A stretch of 64,000 nucleotides of DNA from Natronococcus sp. A-GB7 (GCF_029688865.1 NZ_JARUKV010000011.1:62001-126000); one strand, 5' to 3'; positions 8,644-18,242 are shown, numbered from the stretch's first letter. Notes: a model not told the origin generated them from the letters alone. Program-made: numbers and translations.

Positions 8644-9543
8644 ATGGGAACAGTTGACGTAGCGATCGGCGTCGACGCGGACTGCGTCGCCGGCTGGCTC
8701 GGCTCGTACGGTGGCGAGGACTCCCCCGCTGACCTCTCTCGAGGACTATCCGCCGGAAGCGAGGGGATCCCCCGAATGCTCGCGCTGTTCGACGAACAGG
8801 ACGTCGAGACCTCCTGGTACGTCCCGGGACACACGATCGAAACCTTCCGCGACGAGATCGAAGCCGTCGCGGCCGACGGCCACGAACTGGGCGTCCACGG
8901 TTACTCCCACGAGAATCCGACGGACCTCTCGCGGGAGCAGGAAGACGAGATCCTCGAGGTCTCGATCGAGCTCATCGAGGACGTCACCGGCTCCGAACCC
9001 GTCGGCCACCGCGCCAGCTGGTGGGAGTTCAGCGAGAACACGCCGGAACTCGTCCAGAAGCACGGCTTCGACTACGATAGCAGCTTGATGGAACGGCAGT
9101 TCGAGCCGGGCTGGATGCGAGAGGGCGACAGCTGGGAGAAGATCGACTACGACAAGGATCCGACGACGTGGATGGAGCCGTACCGGTACGGCGAGGAGAC
9201 GGACGTCGTCGAGATCCCGATCAGCTGGTACCGCGACGATATCCCGCCGATGCTGTTTATCAAGCAGCCGGTCTACCACGCCGGCTACAAGGACCCCGAG
9301 ATGATGTACGAGCAGTACTACAAGCGCCAGTTCGACTACCTCTACAACCGGCGGGGATCCGGCGTCTACACCTTCACGATCCACCCCGACCTCCACGGAC
9401 TTCCTCACATGATCCCGTTGTTCGAGGAGTTCATCCAGTACGTCAAGAGCCACGAGAACGCGCAGTTCGTCACCCTCGAGACGATCGCCGAGCGGTTCAG
9501 GGACGATCCGTCGGTGTACGAAAGCGAGAGCAACTACGTCTGA
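8644..9543 (+). CDS. Polysaccharide deacetylase (NodB-like)
   Basis: A 299-residue carbohydrate esterase 4/PuuE-type protein that removes N-acetyl or similar groups in a metal-dependent way. The N-terminal GVDAD (residues 9-13) supplies the aspartate pair, and HGYSHENP near residue 85 supplies the histidine pair. Later, HRASWW and TFTIHPDLHG match the family. There is no signal peptide, so it should act in the cytoplasm or at the membrane face. It is convergent with the ATP-grasp and asparagine-synthase-like genes, and a shared surface-modification pathway is possible but inferred. The ATG at 8644 begins MGTVDVAIGVD, the normal family start. Confidence 0.88.
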   Translation: MGTVDVAIGVDADCVAGWLGSYGGEDSPADLSRGLSAGSEGIPRMLALFDEQDVETSWYVPGHTIETFRDEIEAVAADGHELGVHGYSHENPTDLSREQEDEILEVSIELIEDVTGSEPVGHRASWWEFSENTPELVQKHGFDYDSSLMERQFEPGWMREGDSWEKIDYDKDPTTWMEPYRYGEETDVVEIPISWYRDDIPPMLFIKQPVYHAGYKDPEMMYEQYYKRQFDYLYNRRGSGVYTFTIHPDLHGLPHMIPLFEEFIQYVKSHENAQFVTLETIAERFRDDPSVYESESNYV

Positions 9544-9576
9544 TCGGCCGACCCAAAGCCGGCCTGCGGACGACCG

Positions 9577-10779
9577 TCAGCCGAGTCGTCGGCCGACGGC
9601 GTCCCCGATCTCGTTGCGGACCTGGCGGACGATCGGCATCGGATCGTCGCGGTGGAGGTAGTCGAACGACCGATCCTCGACGCACGATTTCGCGATCTCG
9701 CCGGTCCGGCCCGCGAGCGATGGGCGTTCGACGAACGGCGACTCCTCGCGAGCGACGCTGACGAGGTGCTCGAGTTCGCCGTAGAGGTAGTGCGTGCTGA
9801 CGCCGGTCTCGTAGCTGGGATCGATCAGTTCGCTGCGGCCCGTCGCGGCGAGCCAGTACCAGGCCGGGAAGTCGGCCCCTGCCTTGACCGCACACGCCAG
9901 CGACTGCCACATCCGCGGGTTGATTTCGACGATCGAGAACTCGCCCGTCTCGGCGTCCTCGATGTACTCGATGCAGGCCAGTCCGTGCCACTCGAGTTCG
10001 TCGAGGATCGCCCGGCCCGCTTCCTCGAGTTCGGGGATGTGGACCGACTCGCGGTAGACTCCGCCGCTGCCGGTGTAGGAGTCGCCCCGGAGCTGGCGGT
10101 GCTGGAAGGTGCCAAGCGCCTCGCCGTGTTCGTACAGGGCGCCGAAGACGTACTCGCCGGCGCCCTCGACGTACTCCTGAACGATCGGCTCGTGGCCCAT
10201 CTTCTCGATCAGGGCGTCCGTATCGGGCGTCTCGCCGGGTGCGATGTGTTCGACGGATTTGGCGATCTTCGAGTCCTCGAGTTCGAACTCCTCGAGGTAG
10301 GTGTCGGTGAGCAGGTTGTAGCGGGACTTGACGATCCGGTTGTCGCTCCAGTCTTCGACCTCGGTCAGGAGCTGCGTCTCGGGAATCGCCACGCCAGCAT
10401 CGGTCGCGATCTCCGCGAGCCGTTTTCGATCGTGGACGTTGCGAAGCATCTCCATCGGCGGGACGACGAGGTCGACGTGGCGGTCGAACGCCTCGTAGTC
10501 CCGCGAGAGGATGTACGTGTCGTGCGGGCGGTGCGGGATGATCGTCCGAACGTCGGGGCGTGCGGCCAGGCCGAGCAGCGCGTCCCGGTAGGCCGGGAGG
10601 TCGCTCGGCGGCGGGACGAGCACGGACTCGTCGCAGTACCGCGAGGCGGTGACGCTGAGATTCGTGTCGTCGACCGCGGCGATCGTGTACACGCCCTTCG
10701 AACCCAGCGATCGGACTGAGGTGTACCCGTGTGGATATCTGGATGCAGGGATGACGACCGCGTCGCGTTCGTCACTCAA
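9577..10779 (-). CDS. ATP-grasp carboxylate-amine ligase
   Basis: A 400-residue ATP-grasp enzyme. The N-terminal half is Rossmann-like (PHGYTSVRSLGSKGVYTIAA). The central ATP-grasp region has IVKSRYN and IVQEYVEGAGEYVFGALYE, and the metal/ATP end has IVEINPRMWQSLACAVKAG (the E-x-N-x-R motif). Such ligases couple ATP to joining a carboxylate and an amine via an acyl phosphate. It overlaps the end of the asparagine-synthase-like gene by 8 bases, so the pair is translationally coupled. The substrate cannot be deduced. Confidence 0.88.
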   Translation of the reverse strand: MSDERDAVVIPASRYPHGYTSVRSLGSKGVYTIAAVDDTNLSVTASRYCDESVLVPPPSDLPAYRDALLGLAARPDVRTIIPHRPHDTYILSRDYEAFDRHVDLVVPPMEMLRNVHDRKRLAEIATDAGVAIPETQLLTEVEDWSDNRIVKSRYNLLTDTYLEEFELEDSKIAKSVEHIAPGETPDTDALIEKMGHEPIVQEYVEGAGEYVFGALYEHGEALGTFQHRQLRGDSYTGSGGVYRESVHIPELEEAGRAILDELEWHGLACIEYIEDAETGEFSIVEINPRMWQSLACAVKAGADFPAWYWLAATGRSELIDPSYETGVSTHYLYGELEHLVSVAREESPFVERPSLAGRTGEIAKSCVEDRSFDYLHRDDPMPIVRQVRNEIGDAVGRRLG

Positions 10780-12688
10780 CGTCGATCACCCTCGATTGAC
10801 GGTACCGCGAGACGTTCGGTTTCGTTCGGTTCGGGTCGGTCGTCTCGGAATCGGTGAGGTGGGCGGTTACTGGCATGGTCAGGACGGTCAACAGCGTGTA
10901 CAGCTCACCGACACGGTCCTCATCGTGGCAGTGGGTGTGGTACAGTCTCCGAATCGCGTCCGCGTTCGGACCGGGGAACGCGTCGGCCAGGTGGCCGCGC
11001 CGCTCGAGGACCTCGCCCGTGAAGTCGAACGATCGGAGGAGTTCGGCGTCGTCCAGCCAGGGACCGTCGGTCAGGTACGGTTTCGGCGGCGTCCGGTTGG
11101 TCACGTGTTTGCGCCAGAACTCCAGGAAGTGTTCGCCGGCGTACTCCACCGGAAACGACCGCGAGAGCGAGACGCCGGTGCTGGCGTGTGGAATCGCCGC
11201 GAGATCGGGGTCGAGTCGGGTGACGGCCTGGCCGATCAGATCCCGACGGAGCTTGTACCGGGGCGGCATCGACAGCGAGAGATCGAGCAGTCGGTTGTCG
11301 AGAAACGGGGAGCGGTAGGGCAGCATCCGGCGAAGGTCGCTGTGGAACCGCATGTCGTCGTCGTTCGAAAGCGGATAGCAGTCGCCGTAGTAGACCACGT
11401 CGTCGAGGGACTCGTAGGTGACGCCGTGGTGGACGATCCGATCGCCATCCCGGTAGATGTTCGACTCGAGGATCGTGCGAAGATCGGTCGGCATCTCGAG
11501 GTCGTCGGACGCGGTCTCGAGCAGCAGATCGATGTACTCGTCGACGGAGTCGACGGGACGTTCGATCGGGACCGTCATCGAGCCCAGCGGTCCGAGCGAG
11601 ACGTTCGGCGACGGCACGCCGTACTCGCCGAACAGCGAGTCGCTGTACAGTCCCGACAGCAGTCCGTCGACCCGTTCGGTGATCTCGGCTTCGAACCCGC
11701 TCGTGTACGGCTGGCTGAACCAGCCGTTGAACGAGTCGGCCCAGCGGTTTCGTTCGAGGGCGCCGATGCGGTAGTCGGCCCCGCGCTCGAGCAGCTTGAA
11801 CGCCGCGCCGGCCTCGAGGGCCACTCGCTCGGCGATGCGTGCCTCGCGATTCATCCAGTCGTTCATGTGGAACCCGGTGGCGTCGTCGAGAGCGGCGAGG
11901 ACGAGCCGGGAGTCACTCCCCCCCGACAGCAACACGCCGTACTCGCAGTCGTCGTGTGTCCACTCGTCGACGACGGTCCGGAACCGGTCGGTGAACTCCT
12001 CGACGAACCACTCGAAGGACTCGTCGCGCGGTCGATACCGGGGTCGCCAGTGCTGGTCGACCTGAACCGATGCGTTCTCGAGTCCGACCGACGTGATCGC
12101 TCCGGGCTCGAGCTTTTCGACGCCCTCGAGCGGTGTCTTGACGCCGAACGTGCGCCGAAACGCGAGATACTCGTGGAGATACGCCGGGTGGTACGCGGTG
12201 TCGACGTTCGGATGGAACGGGATCAGTTGGACGTTCGTCGAGAAGACGATCCTGTCGTCGTCGGTCCGCGTCCAGTAGACCGGAACGGTTCCGAATCGGT
12301 CCGTGCAGAGAGTGAACTGGCGCTTCTCTCGGTCGTAGAGCAACAGGGTGTAGTTCCCGTTGAGTCCCTCGAGGAACTCGAACCCCTTTCGTTCGTACAG
12401 AGAGAGACAGTACTGCGCGGGGTCGATGTCGGCGGGCCGGGGCTCGTAGCCACCGGATCGACCCACGCCGCCGGCTTCGTAGCCGTAGACGTCACCGAGC
12501 AGCCAACAGTGAACGGATTCGTTCTCGGCGCCCGCCGACTGACCCGACGAGTGACACTCGTTGGGGTCGGTCGCGATCGCGACGTGGTCGGTCGTGTACT
12601 GAATTGACGGCTCGGACGGGAGCCACTCGTCGAACGCACCACCGGACAGCGACCCATCAGCACAGACCACACCGTTCGTACACCTCAC
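10772..12688 (-). CDS. Asparagine-synthase-like amidotransferase
   Basis: A 638-residue protein with an N-terminal Ntn-like region (NGNYTLLLYDREK, DRFGTVPVYW) and a C-terminal adenylating domain with the PP-loop SGGSDSRLVLAAL near residue 256. In AsnB the first domain begins Met-Cys and that Cys frees ammonia from glutamine. Here the N-terminus reads MRCTNG and no clear MCGI motif is present, so it may not use glutamine. The GTG start at 12688 is supported by an AGGTGA Shine-Dalgarno a few bases upstream. It is the first gene of an operon with the ATP-grasp ligase. The product is unknown: a peptide, glycan or cofactor amide are all possible. Confidence 0.8.
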   Translation of the reverse strand: MRCTNGVVCADGSLSGGAFDEWLPSEPSIQYTTDHVAIATDPNECHSSGQSAGAENESVHCWLLGDVYGYEAGGVGRSGGYEPRPADIDPAQYCLSLYERKGFEFLEGLNGNYTLLLYDREKRQFTLCTDRFGTVPVYWTRTDDDRIVFSTNVQLIPFHPNVDTAYHPAYLHEYLAFRRTFGVKTPLEGVEKLEPGAITSVGLENASVQVDQHWRPRYRPRDESFEWFVEEFTDRFRTVVDEWTHDDCEYGVLLSGGSDSRLVLAALDDATGFHMNDWMNREARIAERVALEAGAAFKLLERGADYRIGALERNRWADSFNGWFSQPYTSGFEAEITERVDGLLSGLYSDSLFGEYGVPSPNVSLGPLGSMTVPIERPVDSVDEYIDLLLETASDDLEMPTDLRTILESNIYRDGDRIVHHGVTYESLDDVVYYGDCYPLSNDDDMRFHSDLRRMLPYRSPFLDNRLLDLSLSMPPRYKLRRDLIGQAVTRLDPDLAAIPHASTGVSLSRSFPVEYAGEHFLEFWRKHVTNRTPPKPYLTDGPWLDDAELLRSFDFTGEVLERRGHLADAFPGPNADAIRRLYHTHCHDEDRVGELYTLLTVLTMPVTAHLTDSETTDPNRTKPNVSRYRQSRVIDVE

Positions 12689-13563
12689 GAAATGTCACCT
12701 CAGCTCCGGATCGGCGATACCGGGTCGGCCGAGCGGTAGCAGTCGGTGCTTACAGACTGGCAACATCACAGTCAGGAAAAATCTATTCTGGCTGTTTATT
12801 ATAGCGTCGGTAAGGATCACTCGGTGGGAACCGGGACGATCGCAGATCGGCGACGTCTACGGTCGCGGGCCGATGCGGTCTCAAACCGATCCTCGAAAAC
12901 CGCTTAACTGAGTGTTAACCGTCCTGACTGGAGAGTAAACGTGTCACAGTGAGTTGGCTCGAGGCGCTGCAACGAGGACGAAACGGGTTGAAGCAGAGAT
13001 TATACCGTGCCGGTTCGACGACCGACAGTTTTCGCCTCGAGACCCTGCCCACAGATCGGAGTGACGCGAGCCATCGATCGAACGCGACTCGACGACTTCC
13101 CGCTCGGTCCACGTGCTCGAGTCTCATACCGGCCGAGACTCGGGTCCGGTCTCACGACGGTTCGGTAGGGGTACTCACGAATCCGCTCGCTCCGGGACGA
13201 CGGACACGCCTGGGTTACAGTCGTCATCGAAATCAGTTCACTTCGGCTCGCGAATCGGCGGTCAGCACTGGTCGTGGTGGCCACTCGAGTGCGATCGGTG
13301 AGCAAAGCGGTTGTGCGACGACGCGAACACGTCCTGCGTCGCCTTACGACGCTTGGCCGGCGGGCGTGCGGCTCCGTTGTTCGAACCCTCGGCAGCACGT
13401 GCTCGTCACTCACGAACGAATTCACAGCGAAAGGTGGGCCAACCCGAATTTGTACCACCTGAAGACGGTCTCACTCGCGTCGCTCGTGAGCGTGTGTCTT
13501 CCGTAATTCGAATCCTCGCAGCAGCATATTCGCACGGCTCGAGGGTTTGCTCGCCGTGAGAAA
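12689..13563. other. Long non-coding region with tRNA-like remnants
   Basis: This 875-base stretch has no credible gene. The left part (about 12770-12800, 12900-12950) is A+T-rich and could hold the promoter of the asparagine-synthase-like gene, which is read leftward. The right part (13377-13563) holds degenerate copies of tRNA 3' ends and hairpins, listed separately. Frames crossing it are arginine- and serine-rich and look random. Confidence 0.55.
13377..13557 (-). repeat. tRNA-tail repeat array downstream of tRNA-Ile
   Basis: Read on the minus strand, tRNA-Ile is followed by a CACGGC/GCCGTG hairpin (13532-13557). A T-arm-like block with ATTCGAAT comes next (13502-13524), then a GAAGAC/GTCTTC hairpin (13461-13501). 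A degenerate copy of the tRNA-Ile 3' end follows (13435-13457, TGGGCCAACCCGAATTTG on the plus strand against TGGGCCAACTCGGATTTG in the gene). Another GTTCGAACC block is at 13377-13400. Similar arrays follow tRNA-His, -Phe and -Val in this window. Confidence 0.65.
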
Positions 13564-13637
13564 TGGGCCAACTCGGATTTGAACCGAGAGCCTCCACCTT
13601 ATCAGAGTGGCGCTCAACCTAATTGAGCTATTGGCCC
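13564..13637 (-). tRNA. tRNA-Ile (GAT)
   Basis: The minus strand folds as a cloverleaf. The acceptor stem GGGCCAA pairs with TTGGCCC, the discriminator is A, and the anticodon loop CTGATAA has anticodon GAT. The T-arm has GGTTCAAATCC. There is no encoded CCA. It is 74 nt. Confidence 0.97.
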
Positions 13638-13705
13638 GCGTCCGCATCAGTCAGTTGTGCGCTGGGATGGTTAAGTGTTTCTTTCTGGAAGAGGCGTGAG
13701 AATCG

Positions 13706-14296
13706 CTACCGGGCGTAGGGGTCGTCGGAGTCGTTGTCGCTCGAGTCGGCTCGGTCGTCGCCGAACTCGACGGTGTAGGAGTCCTCGCTGTCGACGCTGT
13801 AGTCGTCCTCACCGAGGTCGTAGGTGTCGCCGCCGTCGGACCACTGGGCACGAGTCTCGCTTCCGTCGGCGCTGCCCTCGGGGAAGCCGAACGTCCAGAC
13901 GTTTCCGCTCGCGAAGCCGCCGGTTTTCTTGTCGGCGTACGGGACGATCACGTAACGTTTGAGCGCGGTTCGGATCGGAATTCGAGTAAGCGGGACGACC
14001 AGCAGAAAGCCGATCAGGTCGGTGACCAGCCCTGGCGTGAGCAGGAACGCGCCGGAGGCGATCAGGAAACCGCCGTCGAGCAGCTCGTTCGTCGGCGGCT
14101 TCCCCTCGGCGAGCGAGCGTTGCATCTTTCGGATCGTCCGTCGCCCCTCGGCCCGGACGAGTAACATGCCGACGAGACCGGTCAGAACGACCAACAGTAC
14201 CATCGGCACCCAGCCGATGTAGGCGGTCGCGACGAACCCGAGGAGTATCGCATCGAGAAACGGGATCAGCAGTAGTGCGAGGATCCACCGGAGCAT
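13706..14296 (-). CDS. FxsA family membrane protein
   Basis: A 196-residue protein. It has two N-terminal transmembrane helices, a conserved cytoplasmic loop (LAEGKPPTNELLDGGFLIASGAFLLTPGLVTD), and further hydrophobic segments to about residue 110. A very acidic, poorly ordered tail of about 75 residues follows. The GxFLLTPGxxTD motif defines FxsA, a protein that relieves phage T7 exclusion in E. coli; its native role is unknown. The long acidic tail is a haloarchaeal addition. It lies between tRNA-Ile and a divergent thioredoxin-domain gene. Confidence 0.9.
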   Translation of the reverse strand: MLRWILALLLIPFLDAILLGFVATAYIGWVPMVLLVVLTGLVGMLLVRAEGRRTIRKMQRSLAEGKPPTNELLDGGFLIASGAFLLTPGLVTDLIGFLLVVPLTRIPIRTALKRYVIVPYADKKTGGFASGNVWTFGFPEGSADGSETRAQWSDGGDTYDLGEDDYSVDSEDSYTVEFGDDRADSSDNDSDDPYAR

Positions 14297-14400
14297 GCCC
14301 CAACGTAGCCGGCGACGGGTGAAAACCCTTTACACTCCCTCCCGGCGCTCGGGAGGAAACCGAACGAAGCGCTTACCCTGTCGACGGCCCGACGACCGGT

Positions 14401-16056
14401 ATGAACGATTCGACGCGCGTCGAGTGGCGCGAGTGGGGTCAGGACGCCTTCGACGAGGCCGAGGCCGCCGACGTCCCGATCCTGTGTGCCCTCACCGCGA
14501 CGTGGTGCGATCACTGTCACGAGATGGACGCCGAGACCTACGCGGAACCCCGCATCGCGGCGCACATCAACGACGGGTTCGTTCCGGTTCGAGTCGACGT
14601 CGACGCCCACCCACGCGTGCGCGATCGGTACAACATGGGCGGGTTTCCGTCGACGGTCTTTCTGGCTCCCGACGGCACCGTGTTGACCGGTGCCGGCTAC
14701 CTCGGGCCGGACGGAATGCGCCAGGTCCTCGACAGCGTTCGGACGATGTGGGAGACGAAGGGCAGCGGTGCCGGCCGCGTTCCCCGCCCGCTCCGGGAGG
14801 ACGAGCCGCCGGCCGGCGAACTCTCGAGTGATATCGAGGCGTCGATGCTCGGCCAGCTCACCGAATCCTACGACGAGGTCGCCGGCGGCTGGGGGACCGA
14901 GCCGAAGTTCCCCCTGCCAGACGCCCTCGAGTTCGCGCTCAAGCGCGACCGCGAGATGGCGCTGCGCTCGTTCGACGCCGTCGGCGCGAACCTGTTAGAC
15001 GAGTACGAGGGAGGGTTCTACCGGTTCGCGGCCGAGCGCGACTGGGCGGGACTGCAACACGAGAAGCTACTCGACTCCAACGGCGCGCTCGTGCGCGCGT
15101 TCGCGAACGCCTACCTCATCACCGGCAAGAGCGAGTACCGCGAGCCCGCCGAACGCACCGTCGAGTTCCTGACGACGACGCTGTGGAACGGCGACGCCGA
15201 GGCGTTCGCGAACAGCCAAGCGCCCGGCGACCCCGAGAGCCACGGGCTCGAGCCAACCGAGCGCGAGGCGGCGGACGACCCGCCGGTCGACGAACGGGTC
15301 TTCGCCGGGCCGAACGCGTTAGCGATCGAGGGACTGCTCACCTACTACGCCTACACCGACGACGAACGGGCGCGGCGGTACGCCGAGCGTGCGCTCTCGA
15401 CCCTCCGGAGCGAACTGCTCGAGGACGGGATCGCCAGCCACCGACTCGACTCCGTCGTCGAGGACGGATCCGGCGGGGAAGCGACGTGTCTGCTCTCGAA
15501 CCAGGCCCGAACGCTCGCCGCGCTGACGACGGCGGCGAGCACCCTCGACGCCGACGCGGTCGCCGAGGCCGAGGCGGTGGCGGACGCGACGATCGAGCGA
15601 CTCCGCGACGGCGACTCGTTCCTCGATAGCGAGGGCGACGGTGTCGGCCTCTGCGATCGACCGCTGCGACCGCTGGACACGAACGTCGCCCTCGCCGACG
15701 GGTTAGTCGAACTCGCGGTGCTCACCGACGAGGATCGGTACCGGAGGGTCGCCAGGAAGACCCTCGAGGAGTTTGCCGGCGCCAGCGACCGATTCGGCGT
15801 CCAGATCGCTCGGTACGCGACAGTTGCTTCGCGGCTCCTCGAGGGGCCGCTGGTGATCCGAGTCGGCGACGGGCCCGGTTCCGATCTCCACCGCGCGGCG
15901 CTACGGCTCGCGGACCACGAGAAGGTCGTCGTGCCCGCCGCCGACCTCGAGGCCGGAACCGGACGCGTCGAGCACGGCGAGCGCGTTTCAGCGGTCGCCG
16001 AAACTCCGGAGCAGTTGAGCGAGAGAGTGCAGGAGGTTCTCGACCAGCACACGTAG
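14401..16056 (+). CDS. DUF255 thioredoxin-domain protein (YyaL/spermatogenesis-associated 20 type)
   Basis: A 551-residue protein. Residues 1-160 are a thioredoxin-like domain with a CDHC redox pair (ATWCDHCHEMDAETY), GFVPVRVDVD and GFPSTVFLAPDG, as in DUF255. The rest is an all-helical barrel related to N-acylglucosamine epimerase folds (GGWGTEPKFPLPDA, GGFYRFAAERDWAGLQHEKLL). Full-length relatives such as YyaL are around 680 residues, so this is a shorter version. The biochemical function of the family is unsettled. It sits alone between divergent FxsA and a TrmB-type regulator. Confidence 0.85.
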   Translation: MNDSTRVEWREWGQDAFDEAEAADVPILCALTATWCDHCHEMDAETYAEPRIAAHINDGFVPVRVDVDAHPRVRDRYNMGGFPSTVFLAPDGTVLTGAGYLGPDGMRQVLDSVRTMWETKGSGAGRVPRPLREDEPPAGELSSDIEASMLGQLTESYDEVAGGWGTEPKFPLPDALEFALKRDREMALRSFDAVGANLLDEYEGGFYRFAAERDWAGLQHEKLLDSNGALVRAFANAYLITGKSEYREPAERTVEFLTTTLWNGDAEAFANSQAPGDPESHGLEPTEREAADDPPVDERVFAGPNALAIEGLLTYYAYTDDERARRYAERALSTLRSELLEDGIASHRLDSVVEDGSGGEATCLLSNQARTLAALTTAASTLDADAVAEAEAVADATIERLRDGDSFLDSEGDGVGLCDRPLRPLDTNVALADGLVELAVLTDEDRYRRVARKTLEEFAGASDRFGVQIARYATVASRLLEGPLVIRVGDGPGSDLHRAALRLADHEKVVVPAADLEAGTGRVEHGERVSAVAETPEQLSERVQEVLDQHT

Positions 16057-16126
16057 TGAACCCCCGGAGATCGGATCGAGGGCAAACCACCACAGCGTTT
16101 TTGTTTCTCGGGTGAGCGTCTACGGT

Positions 16127-16930
16127 ATGGCCAGTCTCAGGGATCTCGGGCTCTCCGAGTACGAAGCTCGTGCGTACCGAGCACTGCTGAACACCGGCCC
16201 CACAACGGCCAAGGAGTTGTCGCGAGCGAGCGACGTGCCGATGGGGCGGATCTACGACGTTCTCAACAGTATCGAGCAGTACAACCTCGTCCGCAGTCAG
16301 ACCGCGAGTCGACCGAAGAAGTACGTCGCGGTCGAGCCCTCGACCGCGCTGGATCGCCTGCTCGAGGACAAGAAACGCGAACTCGACGAGAAAGCCGACC
16401 AGTACGAGTCGATCGTCGACGACCTCGCCGACGAGCTCGACGCGGCAGACCCCGTCGAGGAGCAGTTCTGGACCGCCGCCGTCGGTCCCGAGGAGACGAT
16501 CGATTTGCTGCTCGAGCGGCTGGCGGCCGCCGACGACCACATCGTGATGGTCGCCGCCGATCCCGTCCCCGAACGGGATATGCAGGCCGTCAGCGAGGAC
16601 GTCCTGGCCCAGCTCGAGGACGCCCTGGATCGAGGGGTGTCGGTCGACATCCTGATGACCCGGAAAATGGTCGAGTCGCTCTCGGCGAACGTCGGCGAGC
16701 GCTACCGGACGGCGTTACAGAGTCGCGACGACTTCCACGTTCGGACGAACGATGACGTGACGGGATCGTTCAACATCATCGACGGCGTCGAGATCTGCAT
16801 CCAGGTGCCGAACCCGCTGTCGTCGGGCGACGCGTTCGGCATGATCGACCTGAAGGATCCGGAGTTCGCCGCGAACGTCCACGCGGAGTTCGCGCCGCGG
16901 TGGGAGGAAGCGGAACCGCTGGTCTTCTAG
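16127..16930 (+). CDS. TrmB family transcriptional regulator
   Basis: A 267-residue archaeal regulator. An N-terminal winged helix ([28 protein letters not shown], then [17 protein letters not shown]) leads into a short coiled coil (about 80-105) and a C-terminal effector domain. TrmB-type proteins bind sugars or other ligands and control metabolic operons. The ligand here cannot be told. The start at 16127 (MASLRDLG) is preferred because the N-terminal LxxLGLSxYE motif then begins the protein; the frame extends five residues further up. Its last 4 bases overlap the convergent mptA gene. Confidence 0.9.
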   Translation: MASLRDLGLSEYEARAYRALLNTGPTTAKELSRASDVPMGRIYDVLNSIEQYNLVRSQTASRPKKYVAVEPSTALDRLLEDKKRELDEKADQYESIVDDLADELDAADPVEEQFWTAAVGPEETIDLLLERLAAADDHIVMVAADPVPERDMQAVSEDVLAQLEDALDRGVSVDILMTRKMVESLSANVGERYRTALQSRDDFHVRTNDDVTGSFNIIDGVEICIQVPNPLSSGDAFGMIDLKDPEFAANVHAEFAPRWEEAEPLVF

Positions 16931-17853
16931 TCGTCGACTTCTTTCCGGAGCTGATCCATCTCGACGACCCGCTCGGCGTGGGCGTTGTGCTGGTGGATCG
17001 ACTCGTCGTTGGACTGCTTCATCGTCACCACGGCGTCGTCCGGGAGCTGGTCGAACTCGTCGACGACGCCCTCGGCCATCGAGCGCACGCAGTCCTCGAC
17101 GAACTTCGCGTCCGCGTGGGCCGCGTAGGTCATGTGGTCCTCGTCGGGTCGCTTCGCAAGGTTGTAGATCCGGGCGCTCATCGAGTCCCGGGCGATGTCG
17201 ATGACGTCGTTCAGATCGACCTCCGGGTCGCCGCCGGCTTCGACCGTCAGCGTCGCGTGGCCGCGCTGGGAGTGACCGGGCTGGGGGACCTGTTCTAAGA
17301 ACTCCGTGATCGTCTCCTTCTCGACGCCCAGATCCTCGAGGGTCTGTTTCGCGCGCGCGGCGGACATCCCCTGCGAGCAGGGACAGACGGTCATGCCGAC
17401 GACCTTCGCGCCGATCTCCTCGCGGGTGCCGTCCTCGGTCGCCGTCGCCGACGCGATGATGTCGACGGTGTGTTGGGTCTCGCGGTCGCTGGCGGGGGTC
17501 TGCTCGCGGCGCATGAACTCCGCCTCCATCGTGACCTCCGCACGGGAGGTGTAGTCGTGTTTTCCGAGCAGGCGCTCGGCGACCTCGCCACAGACCTCCT
17601 CGACGCGGTAGGCCTCGTCGCGGGTCGCGTCCTCGAGGATCTCGTCGATAACCTCCATGTTACGGCTCATGTCCGCGCCCTTGCGCCACGACGGGAGGTC
17701 GACGAAGACCTCGAACTCGGCGGTGAGGACGATCGGGCGTTTGTCTTCGCGGGCGATCTTGACGAGTTTCTCGACGCCGGTGACGCCGACCTGGCTCAGG
17801 CCGACGGTGACGTCGGGCGAGGACGCCTGGACGTCCGGGAGCTGCTGACTCAT
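16927..17853 (-). CDS. mptA: GTP cyclohydrolase MptA (type IV)
   Basis: A 308-residue enzyme that opens GTP to 7,8-dihydroneopterin 2',3'-cyclic phosphate, the first step of archaeal pterin biosynthesis (tetrahydrofolate in haloarchaea). Motifs seen are [30 protein letters not shown] and the metal-binding [19 protein letters not shown]. The length is typical of MptA/FolE2-like proteins. The ATG at 17853 is chosen over a GTG three codons upstream. The gene stands alone and its start side faces the repeat-rich 18-kb region. Confidence 0.95.
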   Translation of the reverse strand: MSQQLPDVQASSPDVTVGLSQVGVTGVEKLVKIAREDKRPIVLTAEFEVFVDLPSWRKGADMSRNMEVIDEILEDATRDEAYRVEEVCGEVAERLLGKHDYTSRAEVTMEAEFMRREQTPASDRETQHTVDIIASATATEDGTREEIGAKVVGMTVCPCSQGMSAARAKQTLEDLGVEKETITEFLEQVPQPGHSQRGHATLTVEAGGDPEVDLNDVIDIARDSMSARIYNLAKRPDEDHMTYAAHADAKFVEDCVRSMAEGVVDEFDQLPDDAVVTMKQSNDESIHQHNAHAERVVEMDQLRKEVDD

Positions 17854-17986
17854 TGCCGACACTCAGGGTAGCGGGCGATTCAACCTTTCGGAAGCGGGGA
17901 TGTTATCCGATCACACGGCACGGCAATAGCGAGCGTTGCCGTTCGTCGGGACTCGTCGTGTCGCCGGACGGCTACGCCGATCGTCG

Positions 17987-18037
17987 TTTAAGTATCTCTG
18001 GCAACAAGGTAGAGATACGACGGGAAGTCGTCGTTCT
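17987..18037 (+). repeat. TTTAAGT element, copy 1
   Basis: TTTAAGT at 17987 is followed by a core with CTCTGG, ACAAGGT and GAGAT. Next comes the hairpin ACGAC-GGGAA-GTCGT (18017-18029), a perfect 5-bp stem. The position equivalent to the ATG of copies 2-4 reads ACG here. No gene follows closely; the next gene starts at 18243 and has its own copy in front. Confidence 0.75.
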
Positions 18038-18111
18038 CGGAGGACTCTAAACTCGTGGAGCCTCGCGTCCGCTGTCCAGTCGTTTCGAGAGGGATCCGCG
18101 AGCGATCGTTC

Positions 18112-18163
18112 TTTAAGTGCCTCTGGTCACAAGGTGGAGCTATGACGGGAAGTCGGTCGTTCT
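18112..18163 (+). repeat. TTTAAGT element, copy 2 (upstream of nucleotidyltransferase)
   Basis: TTTAAGT at 18112 and the core CTCTGGTCACAAGGTGGAGC lead to ATGACGGGAAGTCGG at 18142, exactly 30 bases from the first T of the TATA-like box. The nucleotidyltransferase gene begins 101 bases further on, so this copy may be its promoter and leader. The ATG could open a 32-codon frame ending at 18240. Confidence 0.75.
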
Positions 18164-18242
18164 TCGGTTCTCAGATTGTCCGTAGCTACGCGTCTCGAAC
18201 GGGCTCGAGATCAGCGGATACGGAAAGCGACACACAGTAGCG

